Part shown: piece after piece, positions 27,454 through 35,474 of the stretch
How the letters are laid out: each line of letters begins with the position of its first letter
Numbering within the stretch: position 1 is the first letter of the stretch
Assembly: GCA_022842985.1 (NCBI GenBank)
Contig: JALHON010000009.1
Location: 1-39,081, forward strand
From: Acidobacteriota bacterium
Lineage (GTDB): Bacteria > Acidobacteriota > Vicinamibacteria > Vicinamibacterales > UBA2999
Direction of reading: 5' to 3'
DNA length: 39,081 bases
Notes under the pieces: generated by a model
Seen by the model: only the letters and a program-made list of their open reading frames with translations
What the model was told of the DNA's origin: nothing
The model's database searches: none
Made by a program: the position numbers and the translations under genes

Positions 27454-28338
27454 ATGGTCCACCGCTCGTTCCGCCTCATCGTGGGCTGCCTCGTGGCACT
27501 CCTCGCCGGCGTGAGCCTCGGCGCGCAGGCGCGCGAGCGGGTCGCGTATGTCTCACTGGTGGATCGCGCCACCGGCACGGCGCGCGACACGGTGGCTGCC
27601 GCCGACATCGTCATCAGGGAAGACAAAGTCACGCGCGAAGTGCTGCGCGTCACACCCGCCTCCGGACCGCTGCCCATCGCCGTGCTCGTCGACACGAGCG
27701 CGCTCGCCGAGCCTGCCATTCCGGACATCCGGGCGGCGCTCACCGCCTTTCTCGCGGCGCTCGGCGACACGGGTCCCGTCGCCATCGTCGGCTACGGCGA
27801 GCGGCCCACCGTGCTCACCAACTACACGAACGCGCGCGAGGCCCTGGCCGCCGGCATCGGCAAGGTGTTCGCGCGGCCAGGCGCGGCCGCGACGGCGATC
27901 GAGGCGATCTTCGAAACGGCCGGCGGCCTCGGCAGACGCGAAGGTGAGCGCGCGGCGATCGTCGTCATCAGCCCCACCACACCCGAGCAGAGCAACATCG
28001 ATTTCACGCGCGCGCTGTCGCGCCTCGAGAGCTCGGGCGCGACCCTCCACGTCGTCACGCTCACCGCGCCCGGGCGCGCGCTCTTCGACGACAACGCGCG
28101 GCAGCGCGACACGCTCTTCGATCGCGGCGTGCGGCTCACCGGCGGTACGCGCCGTGACGTCGTGGCCAGCCAGGCCTTCCCGCAGGCACTCACCGAGGTC
28201 GCCAGCGTGCTCACCCACCAGTTCCGGGTGGTCTACGCGCGCCCGCAGGCCCTGATTCCTCCCGACACGTTCGAGGTGACGGCCACCGCTCCCGGCCTCA
28301 CCGCCTACGGCGGGGTGGCGAGAGGTCAGCCGAAATGA
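27454..28338 (+). CDS. Secreted VWFA-domain protein with degenerate MIDAS
   Basis: 294 aa with a signal peptide (FRLIVGCLVALLAGVSLGAQA). A short N-terminal beta region (RERVAYVSLVDRATG) is followed by a von Willebrand factor A-like alpha/beta domain: LPIAVLVDTSALAEPAIPDIRAALTAFL, VAIVGYGERPTVLTNYT, ERAAIVVISPTTPEQ and SGATLHVVTL. The metal-site motif expected as DxSxS reads DTSAL, and the usual Asp of the 'SDG' strand is replaced (ISPTT), so metal binding is doubtful. It overlaps the next VWFA gene by 4 nt (ATGA). Paired VWFA proteins of this kind are common in Acidobacteria; their partner is unknown. Possibly a scaffold subunit paired with the intact one. Confidence 0.83.
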   Translation: MVHRSFRLIVGCLVALLAGVSLGAQARERVAYVSLVDRATGTARDTVAAADIVIREDKVTREVLRVTPASGPLPIAVLVDTSALAEPAIPDIRAALTAFLAALGDTGPVAIVGYGERPTVLTNYTNAREALAAGIGKVFARPGAAATAIEAIFETAGGLGRREGERAAIVVISPTTPEQSNIDFTRALSRLESSGATLHVVTLTAPGRALFDDNARQRDTLFDRGVRLTGGTRRDVVASQAFPQALTEVASVLTHQFRVVYARPQALIPPDTFEVTATAPGLTAYGGVARGQPK

Positions 28339-29285
28339 CTCGTCCGTACTCCTCCCTCGCCGCCGCCGTGACCGGCGCCGTCGCGCTGACACTCGTCTCG
28401 GTCTCGGCGCAGCCGCCGCAGGTCCGCAAGCCCTCCGATCAGGTCTTCCGCGCCGCCGTCGAGATGGTCTCGCTCAACGTCACCGTGACGGACCAGAAAC
28501 ATCACTACCTGACCGATCTCGAGTCGCGCGACTTCTCGATCTTCGAAGATGGCGCGAAGCAGGAGATTACCTACTTCAACCGCACCACGCTGCCGATCGC
28601 GCTCTCGCTGCTGCTCGACACGAGCGCCAGCATGGAATCGCGCATGACGACGGCGCAGGATGCCGCCATCGGCTTTGCGAAGAAGCTGCGGCCGCAGGAT
28701 CTGGCGCAGGTCGTGGACTTCGACACCCGCGTCGAGATCCTGCAGAACTTCACGTCCGATGCCGCCGCGCTCGAAACCGCCATCCGCGGCACCACGGCCG
28801 GCGGCTCGACGTCGATGTACAACGCGCTCTACATCTCGCTCAAGGAACTGGTGAAGGTGCAGGCGAAGTCGGATGACGACGTGCGCCGCCGCGCCGTCGT
28901 GCTGCTCTCGGACGGCGAAGACACGTCGAGCCTCGTCACCTACGAGGAGGTGCTCGATCTGGCGAAGCGGTCGGCGACGACCATCTACGCCATCGGGCTG
29001 CAGTCGAAGGACACGTCGCAGAACTCGAAGGGATTCCGCGAAGCCGAGTTCGTGCTGCGCCAGCTGGCGCAGGAAACCGGCGGCCGGGCGTTCTTCCCGC
29101 AGCGCGCCGAGGATCTCGTGGGCATCTACGGAGAAATCGCCAACGAACTCGCCAGCCAGTACGTGCTCGGCTACGCCTCGACCAACCAGAAGCGCGATGG
29201 CGCCTGGCGGCGGCTCAACGTGCAGGTGCTCCGCCACGGCACGACCGCGCGCACGAAGCGCGGCTACTTCGCGCCGGTCTCGTAA
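28335..29285 (+). CDS. Secreted VWFA-domain protein (acidobacterial VWFA-related type)
   Basis: 316 aa with a signal peptide (AAAVTGAVALTLVSVSAQ). The N-terminal segment VEMVSLNVTVTDQKHHYLTDLESRDFSIFEDGAKQEI, with its 'DFxIFEDG' block, is the hallmark of the VWFA-related acidobacterial family. The A domain has a complete MIDAS: LLDTSASM (DxSxS), GGSTSMYNAL (Thr) and VLLSDGEDTSS (Asp). The C-terminal blocks ETGGRAFFPQ and YGEIANELASQYVLGY are typical. A divalent metal-dependent protein-protein contact outside the cytoplasm is the expected mode of action; the ligand is unknown. Its 3' end overlaps that of the opposing nhaC-like gene by 22 nt. Confidence 0.92.
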   Translation: MTRPYSSLAAAVTGAVALTLVSVSAQPPQVRKPSDQVFRAAVEMVSLNVTVTDQKHHYLTDLESRDFSIFEDGAKQEITYFNRTTLPIALSLLLDTSASMESRMTTAQDAAIGFAKKLRPQDLAQVVDFDTRVEILQNFTSDAAALETAIRGTTAGGSTSMYNALYISLKELVKVQAKSDDDVRRRAVVLLSDGEDTSSLVTYEEVLDLAKRSATTIYAIGLQSKDTSQNSKGFREAEFVLRQLAQETGGRAFFPQRAEDLVGIYGEIANELASQYVLGYASTNQKRDGAWRRLNVQVLRHGTTARTKRGYFAPVS

Positions 29286-30679
29286 TCCGCGCGCGACGCC
29301 CCTTCGTCGCGTCCATAGCCGGCGCCCACGGCGAGCACGAGCATCAGCACGAGGCCCCACGAGTAGGCGTTCCACAGGCCGGCATCGAGCGGCGAGAGTC
29401 GCGGCAGGCCCGCTGCGGTGCCCGACGCCGAGGCACTCGCGGCCAGAATCGTCGGCAGGAAGAACGGCAGCAGGAAGGGCCACGTACAGGCCGTGAGGTC
29501 GAGCAGGTTGGCGCGCCGGTAGGCCGGCACGCCCCGACGTCCCGCCCCGGCGGCCACGTACGGCCCCACGGTGAGAATGGCCACGACGCTGTGCGTTGTG
29601 AGCACGACCGCCACCGACAGCATCGCGACGATGCGGGCCTCGACCCAGGTGATGCGGCCGCTGCCCGACTCGCTCCACGCCGTGGCCCGCGCCACGACCC
29701 CACTCGCATCGAGGGCGGCCACGAGGCCCACGAGGAGCAGCGTGAAGACCGACACGCCGACGCCCCGCTCGAGGCCCTCGATGACGACACTCGTCGCGGT
29801 CAGGCTGCCGGGCGCGACGCTGAGCACCTGGTCGATACGGAGCAGCCCGAGCGGCAGCGCCAGCGCGATGGCCGCGGCCACGCCGAAGAGCAGCGCCTCG
29901 ACGAGATGCCGCTTTGCGAGCAGCAGGCCGAGCACGAGCAGCGGCACGGCCGCCATCGGCAGGCCGCGCGCGCCGCCCTCGATGGCCGCCGCGGCGCCAC
30001 TGCCCACGACCTCGCCCGGCCCGAACGCCACCGCCACGACGAACGCGAGCAGGCCCGCCGGCAGCACGTACTTGAGACGCGCCTTTACCGTGCCGCCGAT
30101 GTCGGCGCCCTGTGTGCCGGCTGACGCGATGGTGGTGTCGGAGATCGGCGAAATCGAATCACCGAAGGTGGCGCCGCCGAGGATGGCGCCGAGCAGCACG
30201 GCGGGGTTGACGCCCACGGCCGCGCCGGCCGGATAGAGCAGTGGCCCGCAGATGAGGATGGTGCCGAAGCTCGTGCCGGTGGACGTCGAGACGAGCGCAC
30301 AGGCGAGGAAGGCGGCGCCGGCATACCAGCCGCCACCGAGATCCAGCGCCCGCGCCGTGAAGCTCAGCGCCTGCACGAAGCCGGTGGCGGTGAGCAGACT
30401 GCTGAGCACACCCGACAGCAGCCACGCGACGATCATGAGCAGCACGACCGGCTGCGCCATGCCGGTCACGATCGTGTCGGCGTAGCGCGCGCGGTCGCGG
30501 GTCAGCGTGAGTCCGGTGATGAGCGCGGCGACGAGCACCGGCCAGAAGCCGCGTTCGTCGGGCGCCCCCTGGGCGGCGAGCCAGGCCACGCCAGCGAGGA
30601 ACACGGCGAGCGGCGCCAGGGCGCCGGCGGCGCCGCCGCGAAACGCGAGCCGCGGCTCGGTGGGACCTGAATGCGTCAC
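29264..30679 (-). CDS. nhaC: Na+/H+ antiporter, NhaC family
   Basis: 471-aa inner-membrane antiporter with about eleven hydrophobic segments. Diagnostic NhaC segments are STSTGTSFGTILICGPLL, AILGGATFGDSISPISDTTIASAGTQG and TVKARLKYVLPAGLLAF. The C-terminal half contains RARIVAMLSVAVVLTTHSVVAILTVGPYVA-like helices and the segment NLLDLTACTWPFLLPFFLPT. It exchanges Na+ (or a carboxylate pair in some members such as malate/lactate) for protons. GTG 30679 is taken as start. A GC-rich hairpin (30707-30723) lies in its 5' region, shared with the divergent TIGR04076-like gene. No other ion-transport gene is adjacent. Confidence 0.9.
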   Translation of the reverse strand: MTHSGPTEPRLAFRGGAAGALAPLAVFLAGVAWLAAQGAPDERGFWPVLVAALITGLTLTRDRARYADTIVTGMAQPVVLLMIVAWLLSGVLSSLLTATGFVQALSFTARALDLGGGWYAGAAFLACALVSTSTGTSFGTILICGPLLYPAGAAVGVNPAVLLGAILGGATFGDSISPISDTTIASAGTQGADIGGTVKARLKYVLPAGLLAFVVAVAFGPGEVVGSGAAAAIEGGARGLPMAAVPLLVLGLLLAKRHLVEALLFGVAAAIALALPLGLLRIDQVLSVAPGSLTATSVVIEGLERGVGVSVFTLLLVGLVAALDASGVVARATAWSESGSGRITWVEARIVAMLSVAVVLTTHSVVAILTVGPYVAAGAGRRGVPAYRRANLLDLTACTWPFLLPFFLPTILAASASASGTAAGLPRLSPLDAGLWNAYSWGLVLMLVLAVGAGYGRDEGASRADYETGAK

Positions 30680-30706
30680 GCTGTGTCTGCCGCGCCCTGA
30701 AGCTCC

Positions 30707-30723
30707 GCGGGCCGGAGGCCCGC
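30707..30723. repeat. GC hairpin in the nhaC / TIGR04076-like divergent region
   Basis: GCGGGCC-GGA-GGCCCGC, perfect 7-bp arms, 28-44 nt upstream of both divergent starts. No T-run follows. Could be a leader hairpin or a regulator site. Confidence 0.5.
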
Positions 30724-30735
30724 CGACGAGGCGCG

Positions 30736-30741
30736 TATAGT
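30736..30741 (+). promoter_or_regulatory. Candidate -10 element (TATAGT), leaderless promoter of the TIGR04076-like gene
   Basis: TATAGT ends 9 nt before the ATG at 30751, so the transcript would start at or next to the start codon. The surrounding bases form a GCGCGTA / TACGCGC inverted repeat (30731-30750). Confidence 0.5.
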
Positions 30742-30750
30742 ACTACGCGC

Positions 30751-31104
30751 ATGACGACGCCCGCGGCGCCCCACGACGACACCTTCGAGTTGTACGATCT
30801 GCGCGTGGAAGTGGTGGCCACCGAGCGGCCGATGGTCTGCCAGCACGTGGCCGGCGCGGCCTTTGAAGTGCACGGCGAACTGCTGGTGATGGGCGCGGGC
30901 CAGACGTTCTCGATCTACGCGCTGGCGGCGATCCTGCCGCTCCTGCCCGCCAAGCAGCGGCTCACCCATCCGCACGACTGGATGACGACCGACGCCGAGA
31001 TCGCCTGCCCCGATCCGCACTGCGGCGCCCGGTTCCGCATCACCCGCCTCGGCCGGCGCACCTTCAGCCACGCGGCCACGACCGTCGTGCCCCTGCCCCG
31101 CTGA
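30751..31104 (+). CDS. TIGR04076-like small protein
   Basis: 117 aa, no signal peptide or membrane helix. The N-terminal strand YDLRVEVVATERPMVCQHVAGAAFEVHGELLVM and the middle segment TFSIYALAAILPLLPAKQR fit the layout of the TIGR04076 family: a conserved Cys after the first strand, a short domain, then an Ala/Leu-Pro-rich helix. Here 'HDWMTTDAEIACPDPHCGARFRI' adds a Cys pair (CPDPHC) reminiscent of a small metal knuckle. Function of the family is unknown. No Shine-Dalgarno is present before the ATG, but a -10-like box is. The next gene, an aldo/keto reductase, overlaps by 1 nt (TGATG), so the two probably work together. Confidence 0.65.
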   Translation: MTTPAAPHDDTFELYDLRVEVVATERPMVCQHVAGAAFEVHGELLVMGAGQTFSIYALAAILPLLPAKQRLTHPHDWMTTDAEIACPDPHCGARFRITRLGRRTFSHAATTVVPLPR

Positions 31105-32183
31105 TGCCGGCCCTGGTTCCGCGCGTCACGCTCGCCCCCGGCTACACCATCCCGCGCCTCGTGAAGGGCGGCTGGCAGCTCGCCGGCGGCCACGGACCGG
31201 TCGACCGCGCCGCCGCGCTCGACGACATGCGCGCGTTCGTCGCGGCGGGCATGACGAGCTTCGACTGCGCCGACATCTACACCGGCGTCGAGGCGCTCAT
31301 CGGCGAGTTCGTGCGGGCGCGGGGTGGCGCGAGTGACCTGCAGATCCACACGAAGTACGTGCCCGATCTCGCCTCCCTTGGATCGCTCACCGTCGCCGAT
31401 GTCGAGGCGGCCATCACGCGGTCGCGCACGCGTCTCGGCGTGGACGTGCTCGACCTCGTGCAGTTCCACTGGTGGGACTACGACCGCCCCGGCATGATCG
31501 ACGCCGCCCGCGCGCTGCACACGCTCGAGCGCGCCGGCGCGATCCGGCACCTTGGCCTGACCAACTGCAACACGGCCGCGGTGACATCGATCCTCGACGC
31601 GGGAGTGCCGCTCGTGGCGCATCAGGTGCAGTACTCGCTGCTCGACCAGCGTCCGGCCGGCGCCATGGCCCGCCTCTGCCAGGCACACGGCATCGGCCTG
31701 CTCTGTTACGGCGCGCTCGCCGGCGGCTTCTTCTCCGCGCGCTGGCTCGGCGTACCGGCGCCCGCGACACTCGCCAACCGCTCGCTCGTGAAGTACCGCC
31801 TCATCATCGACGAGTTCGGCGGCTGGGACCGGTTCCAGCGCCTGCTCGCGGCCGTCGCCGGCATCGCCGCGAAACACGACGTGGGGATCGGCACCGTGGC
31901 CGTGGCCTGGGTGCTGGCGCAGCCGCAGGTCGCCGCGGTCATCGTCGGCGCGCGGAGCGCGGCCCATCTCGACGACACGACACGCGCCGCCACGCTCGTC
32001 CTCGACGGCGAGGACGAGGCCGCCATCGCCGCCGTGCTGGCCGAACGCCCGCCGCTCGCCGGCGACGTCTACGACCTCGAACGCGAGAAAGGCGGCCGGC
32101 ACGCCGCGATCATGCGCTACGACCTCAACACTCAGGCGGGCACCGGGACTCGGGACCCGGGACCCGGGAAGAGCACACCCTGA
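31104..32183 (+). CDS. Aldo/keto reductase
   Basis: 359-aa NADPH-dependent TIM-barrel oxidoreductase of the AKR superfamily. The catalytic tetrad can be placed: Asp and Tyr in SFDCADIYTGVE, Lys in IHTKYVPD, and His in LVQFHWWDY. Cofactor-binding blocks are GAIRHLGLTNCNTAAV, VAHQVQYSLLDQ and the C-terminal VAWVLAQPQVAAVIVGARSAAHLDD. Soluble, cytoplasmic. It starts with an ATG sharing one base with the TGA of the TIGR04076-like gene, implying coupled translation. The last dozen residues (TGTRDPGPGKSTP) are encoded by a 7-nt tandem repeat and are probably a recent extension. Substrate unknown. Confidence 0.92.
   Translation: MPALVPRVTLAPGYTIPRLVKGGWQLAGGHGPVDRAAALDDMRAFVAAGMTSFDCADIYTGVEALIGEFVRARGGASDLQIHTKYVPDLASLGSLTVADVEAAITRSRTRLGVDVLDLVQFHWWDYDRPGMIDAARALHTLERAGAIRHLGLTNCNTAAVTSILDAGVPLVAHQVQYSLLDQRPAGAMARLCQAHGIGLLCYGALAGGFFSARWLGVPAPATLANRSLVKYRLIIDEFGGWDRFQRLLAAVAGIAAKHDVGIGTVAVAWVLAQPQVAAVIVGARSAAHLDDTTRAATLVLDGEDEAAIAAVLAERPPLAGDVYDLEREKGGRHAAIMRYDLNTQAGTGTRDPGPGKSTP
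32144..32171. repeat. 7-nt tandem repeat (CGGGACY) in the 3' end of the aldo/keto reductase gene
   Basis: Units CGGGACT, CGGGACC, CGGGACC, CGGGAAG in a row. Because the unit is not a multiple of three, copy-number change would shift the C-terminal frame. Confidence 0.7.
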
Positions 32184-32206
32184 CGGGCGGCGCCGCGGAC
32201 GCAGGA

Positions 32207-32212
32207 TAGAAT
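32207..32212 (+). promoter_or_regulatory. Candidate -10 element (TAGAAT), leaderless promoter of cobA-hemD
   Basis: TAGAAT ends 9 nt before the ATG at 32222, the same spacing as at 30736. No Shine-Dalgarno sequence is seen before the start. Confidence 0.45.
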
Positions 32213-32221
32213 GTCCGCCTG

Positions 32222-33253
32222 ATGCGCACCCTGGTCTACCTCATTGGCACGGGCCCCGGCGCGCCGGGGCTTCTCACGACACGCGGGCAGCGCTGCCTCG
32301 ACGCCGCCGACGTCGTCATCCACGACAGCACGGTGCATCCGCGCGTGCTCGATCTGGCGCCGCGCCGCGCCGAGCGCATCGATGTCGGCCGCCCGTCGCG
32401 CGAGGCCACCGATCAGGACGCCATCAGCTACCTGCTCGCTGAAAAGGCCCGCGAGGGCCGCGTCGTCGCGCGGCTGAAGATGGGCGATCCGTTCCTGTTC
32501 GACCACGGCGGCGAAGAGGCGCTGTTCCTGCACGAACAGGGCATTCCGTTCGAGGTCGTGCCGGGCGTGCCGGTGGCCCTGGCCACGGCCGCCTACGCCG
32601 GCATCCCCCTCACCTATCCCGCCGCCGGCGACACGCTTACGATCGTGCGCGGCCACGAGGCCAACGGCGGCCGCCTCAAGGTGAACTGGGCGCACCTCGC
32701 GCGCACCGAGGGCACCATCACGTCCTACGGCGGACGCGACGAACTGCGCGCCATCGTCCGCGGACTGCTGGATCACGGGCGTCCCGACGACGATCGGGCG
32801 GCGCTCGTGCTGCACACGTCGCTTGCCAGCCAGCAGACGCTCACCGGCACGCTCGCCGACGTCGCGGCCCGGCTCGAACAGGGGCTCGACAGCTCGGCCT
32901 CGCTCATCGTCGGCAAGGTGGTGGGCCTGCGCGATCACCTGCGCTGGTTCGACGAGCGGCCGCTCTTCGGCCGCCGCATCCTCGTGACCCGCTCGCGTCA
33001 TCAGTCGGGTGAGCTCGTCGAGCTGCTCGAAGGCGCCGGCGCCGAGGCCGTCGAGGCCCCGGTACTGCGCGTGGCGCCGCTCGAGTCGTTCGAGGCGCTC
33101 GATGCCGCGACCGATGCGGTCGCCGGCTTCGACTGGGTGGTCTTCACGACGGCCAACGGCGTCGAGGCCTTCCTGCACCGGATGATGGAGCGCGGCCGCG
33201 ACGCGCGCGCTGGCCGGCCCGCGGCTCTGCGCCGTGGGCGTCGGTACGGCTGA
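32222..33253 (+). CDS. cobA: Uroporphyrinogen-III C-methyltransferase fused to N-terminal half of uroporphyrinogen-III synthase (frameshifted)
   Basis: Residues 1-about 240 are a complete SUMT/CobA domain, which methylates uroporphyrinogen III at C2 and C7 with SAM for sirohaem or cobalamin: VYLIGTGPGAPGLLTTRGQRCLDAADVV, VARLKMGDPFLFDHGGEEALFL, VVPGVPVALATAAYAGIPLTYP and TITSYGGRDEL. From about residue 247 a HemD domain begins (GRRILVTRSRHQSGELVELLEGAGAEAV, WVVFTTANGVEAFLHRMM). The frame is then lost at a CG run (33202-33210) and the last 14 residues (RPAALRRGRRYG) are out of frame. CobA-HemD fusions are common. In this copy the HemD half continues in the +1 frame at 33210-33731. Confidence 0.9.
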   Translation: MRTLVYLIGTGPGAPGLLTTRGQRCLDAADVVIHDSTVHPRVLDLAPRRAERIDVGRPSREATDQDAISYLLAEKAREGRVVARLKMGDPFLFDHGGEEALFLHEQGIPFEVVPGVPVALATAAYAGIPLTYPAAGDTLTIVRGHEANGGRLKVNWAHLARTEGTITSYGGRDELRAIVRGLLDHGRPDDDRAALVLHTSLASQQTLTGTLADVAARLEQGLDSSASLIVGKVVGLRDHLRWFDERPLFGRRILVTRSRHQSGELVELLEGAGAEAVEAPVLRVAPLESFEALDAATDAVAGFDWVVFTTANGVEAFLHRMMERGRDARAGRPAALRRGRRYG

Positions 33254-33731
33254 GCGGCTCGCCCGCTTCGGCATCCGCGTCGATCTGGATCTCGAGGGGC
33301 AGCCCGTCGAGAGTGTGGTCGAGGGGCTCGGCGGACGCGCGGCCCTGGCCGGACGGCGGGTGCTCGTGCCGGCGGCGGCAGGCGGACGCGACAGCCTCGG
33401 CGAGACGCTCGCCGCGGCCGGCGCCGAGGTGACACAGGCGCCGTCGTTCCGCACACTCGCGGTGGACGACAACCCCGAGCTCGACGTCTACGGGCAGCTG
33501 CTGCAGCGCCGCATCGACGTCGTCACGTTCACGAGTGCCGCGGCGGTACGCGGCTTCGCCACGCTCTACGGCGAGGAACAGGTGGCCGACCTGCTGGCGA
33601 ACACCACGGTGGCCACGGCGGGCCTGGCGGCCACCGATGCCGTGCGCCGCCTGGGCGTCGAACCGGCGATCGTGCCGGCGGTGCCGTCGATCACGGCGCT
33701 CGTGGACGCCATCCGCGCACATTTCCAGTAG
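33210..33731 (+). pseudogene. hemD: C-terminal half of uroporphyrinogen-III synthase, in shifted frame
   Basis: Reads LAGPRLCAVGVGTAERLARFGIRVDL onward without a start of its own before GTG 33234, and continues the HemD domain of the previous ORF: GRRVLVPAAAGGRDSLGETLAAAGAEVTQ, DVVTFTSAAAVRGFATLYG, TVATAGLAATDAVRRLGVEP and the terminal ITALVDAIRAHF. HemD cyclises hydroxymethylbilane to uroporphyrinogen III. Adding one CG unit to the run at 33202-33210 would give a continuous protein of about 503 codons (GAC GCG CGC GCG CTG GCC). The break is therefore either an assembly/sequencing error or a real two-base contraction. Confidence 0.85.
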
Positions 33732-33754
33732 TTCGTCCGTCGAAGGAGTTCCGC

Positions 33755-35470
33755 ATGCTGGTGTCGTTTCGTGCCCTGTCGCGGGGAGCCGCGGCCGCGT
33801 CGCTCTGCGCCCTGACCGCCTGCAGTCAGCCGGCACCGCCACCACCCGCCATCGAGCTGCTCATCACGAACGCGCGGATCATCGACGGCACCGGCGCGCC
33901 GGCCCGCGAGGGCGGTGTGGCCGTGAGCGGCGGCCGTATCACCGATGTCTTCGACCCGGCGGCCGCCACCGCGGCGGCGAGCCGCGCCACCCGTGTCATC
34001 GATGCGAAGGGCCGTGTCGTCGCGCCCGGCTTCATCGACATGCACTCGCACTCCGACATGCCGCTCGTGACCGACGGCCGCGCGCACAGCAAGATCCGCC
34101 AGGGAGTCACCACCGAAGTCATCGGCGAGTCGGGCTCGATTGCGCCGCAGGCGGCCGCGACCGAGACGCAGCCGTGGACGGACTTCGCCGGCTACTTCGG
34201 CCTGCTCGAAAAGCAGGGCATCGCCGTCAACCTGATCTCGTACGTGGGCCTCGGCACGGCGCGCGAGATGGTCATCGGCAACGACAACCGTCCGCCCACG
34301 GCCGACGAGCTGAAGAAGATGCAGGATCTCGTCACGGCGTCGATGCAGCAGGGCGCGGCCGGAGTGTCGACCGGGCTCATCTATCCGCCGAATGCGTTCG
34401 CGACGCTCGACGAGCTGGTCGCGCTCTCGACGCCCGCGGCGGCCATGGGCGGCCGCTACGCCTCGCACCTGCGCCACGACGGCAAGAAGCTGCGCGACGG
34501 CATCGGCGAGGCCATCGCCATCGGCGAACGGGCGAAGATCCCGGTGCACGTCTTCCACGTCAAGGTCACCGGCCAGGCCAACTTCGGCCGCATGAAGGAA
34601 GTGGTCGAGCTCGTCGAGGCGGCGCGCGGCCGCGGCGTGAAGGTCACGGCCGACATCTACCCCTACATCGCCAGCAGCACGAGCCTCACGGCCACCCTGC
34701 CGCAGTGGGTGATGGACGGCGGCGCCGACAGGATGGTCGAGCGGCTGAGCGATCGGGCGACGCGGGCGCGTGTGCGCCGCGACATGGAAGACCCGGATGC
34801 CGAGTGGGACAACCGCTACCAGTCGGCCGGCACGTGGGCCAACGTGCAGCTGGCCGCGATCGGCCGCACGCGCGGCGTCGCCACGACCGACGACTCGCCG
34901 AACCGCCGGTACGAGGGAATGCGCGTCGCCGACGCGGCGAAAGCCGCCGGCAAGGATCCCTTCGACTTCGTGTTCGATCTGCTCGTCGCCACACGCGGCA
35001 GCGTGGCCTGCGTGTACTTCATCATGTCGGAAGACGACGTGAAGCTGGCCCTGACGCAGCCGTGGGTGGCGATCGGCTCCGACGGCTCGGCGCTCTCCAT
35101 CGAAGGGCCGCTGCGGTCGGGCGTGCCGCATCCGCGCAACTTCGGCACCTTCCCGCGCGTGCTCGGCAAGTACGTGCGCGAGGAGAAGGTGATTCCGCTC
35201 GAGGACGCCGTCCGGAAGATGACGTCGCTTCCGGCCGACACGCTGCAGCTGCCCGATCGCGGCACGATTGCGGCCGGCAAATGGGCGGACCTCGTGATCT
35301 TCAATCCGGCCGAGGTGCGCGACACCGCCACCTTCGAAAATCCGTTCAGCTATCCGCAGGGCATCGACACGGTCGTCGTGAACGGCACGGTCGTGCTCGA
35401 CGAAGGCACCCACACCGGCGCGAAGCCCGGCAAGGTGCTGCGCCACGCAACGGCGCAGCCCGGCCACTGA
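33755..35470 (+). CDS. Lipoprotein amidohydrolase, N-acyl-D-amino-acid deacylase type
   Basis: 571 aa with a lipoprotein signal (lipobox LTAC, Cys at residue 23), so anchored in the membrane facing the periplasm. The amidohydrolase fold starts with LLITNARIIDGTGAPAREG and the metal-binding HxH is in PGFIDMHSHSD. Further blocks are GVTTEVIGESGSIAPQ, STGLIYPPNAFATLDELV, YASHLRHDGKKL, IPVHVFHVKVTGQANFG and WVAIGSDGSAL. The C-terminal VRKMTSLPADTLQLPDRGTIAAGKWADLVIFNPAEV is typical of D-aminoacylases. It hydrolyses N-acylated D-amino acids or related amides, probably from cell-wall turnover or peptides. A good Shine-Dalgarno, AAGGAG, precedes the ATG. Its stop is 4 nt from the stop of the convergent RES gene. 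Confidence 0.9.
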   Translation: MLVSFRALSRGAAAASLCALTACSQPAPPPPAIELLITNARIIDGTGAPAREGGVAVSGGRITDVFDPAAATAAASRATRVIDAKGRVVAPGFIDMHSHSDMPLVTDGRAHSKIRQGVTTEVIGESGSIAPQAAATETQPWTDFAGYFGLLEKQGIAVNLISYVGLGTAREMVIGNDNRPPTADELKKMQDLVTASMQQGAAGVSTGLIYPPNAFATLDELVALSTPAAAMGGRYASHLRHDGKKLRDGIGEAIAIGERAKIPVHVFHVKVTGQANFGRMKEVVELVEAARGRGVKVTADIYPYIASSTSLTATLPQWVMDGGADRMVERLSDRATRARVRRDMEDPDAEWDNRYQSAGTWANVQLAAIGRTRGVATTDDSPNRRYEGMRVADAAKAAGKDPFDFVFDLLVATRGSVACVYFIMSEDDVKLALTQPWVAIGSDGSALSIEGPLRSGVPHPRNFGTFPRVLGKYVREEKVIPLEDAVRKMTSLPADTLQLPDRGTIAAGKWADLVIFNPAEVRDTATFENPFSYPQGIDTVVVNGTVVLDEGTHTGAKPGKVLRHATAQPGH

Positions 35471-35474
35471 GGGC

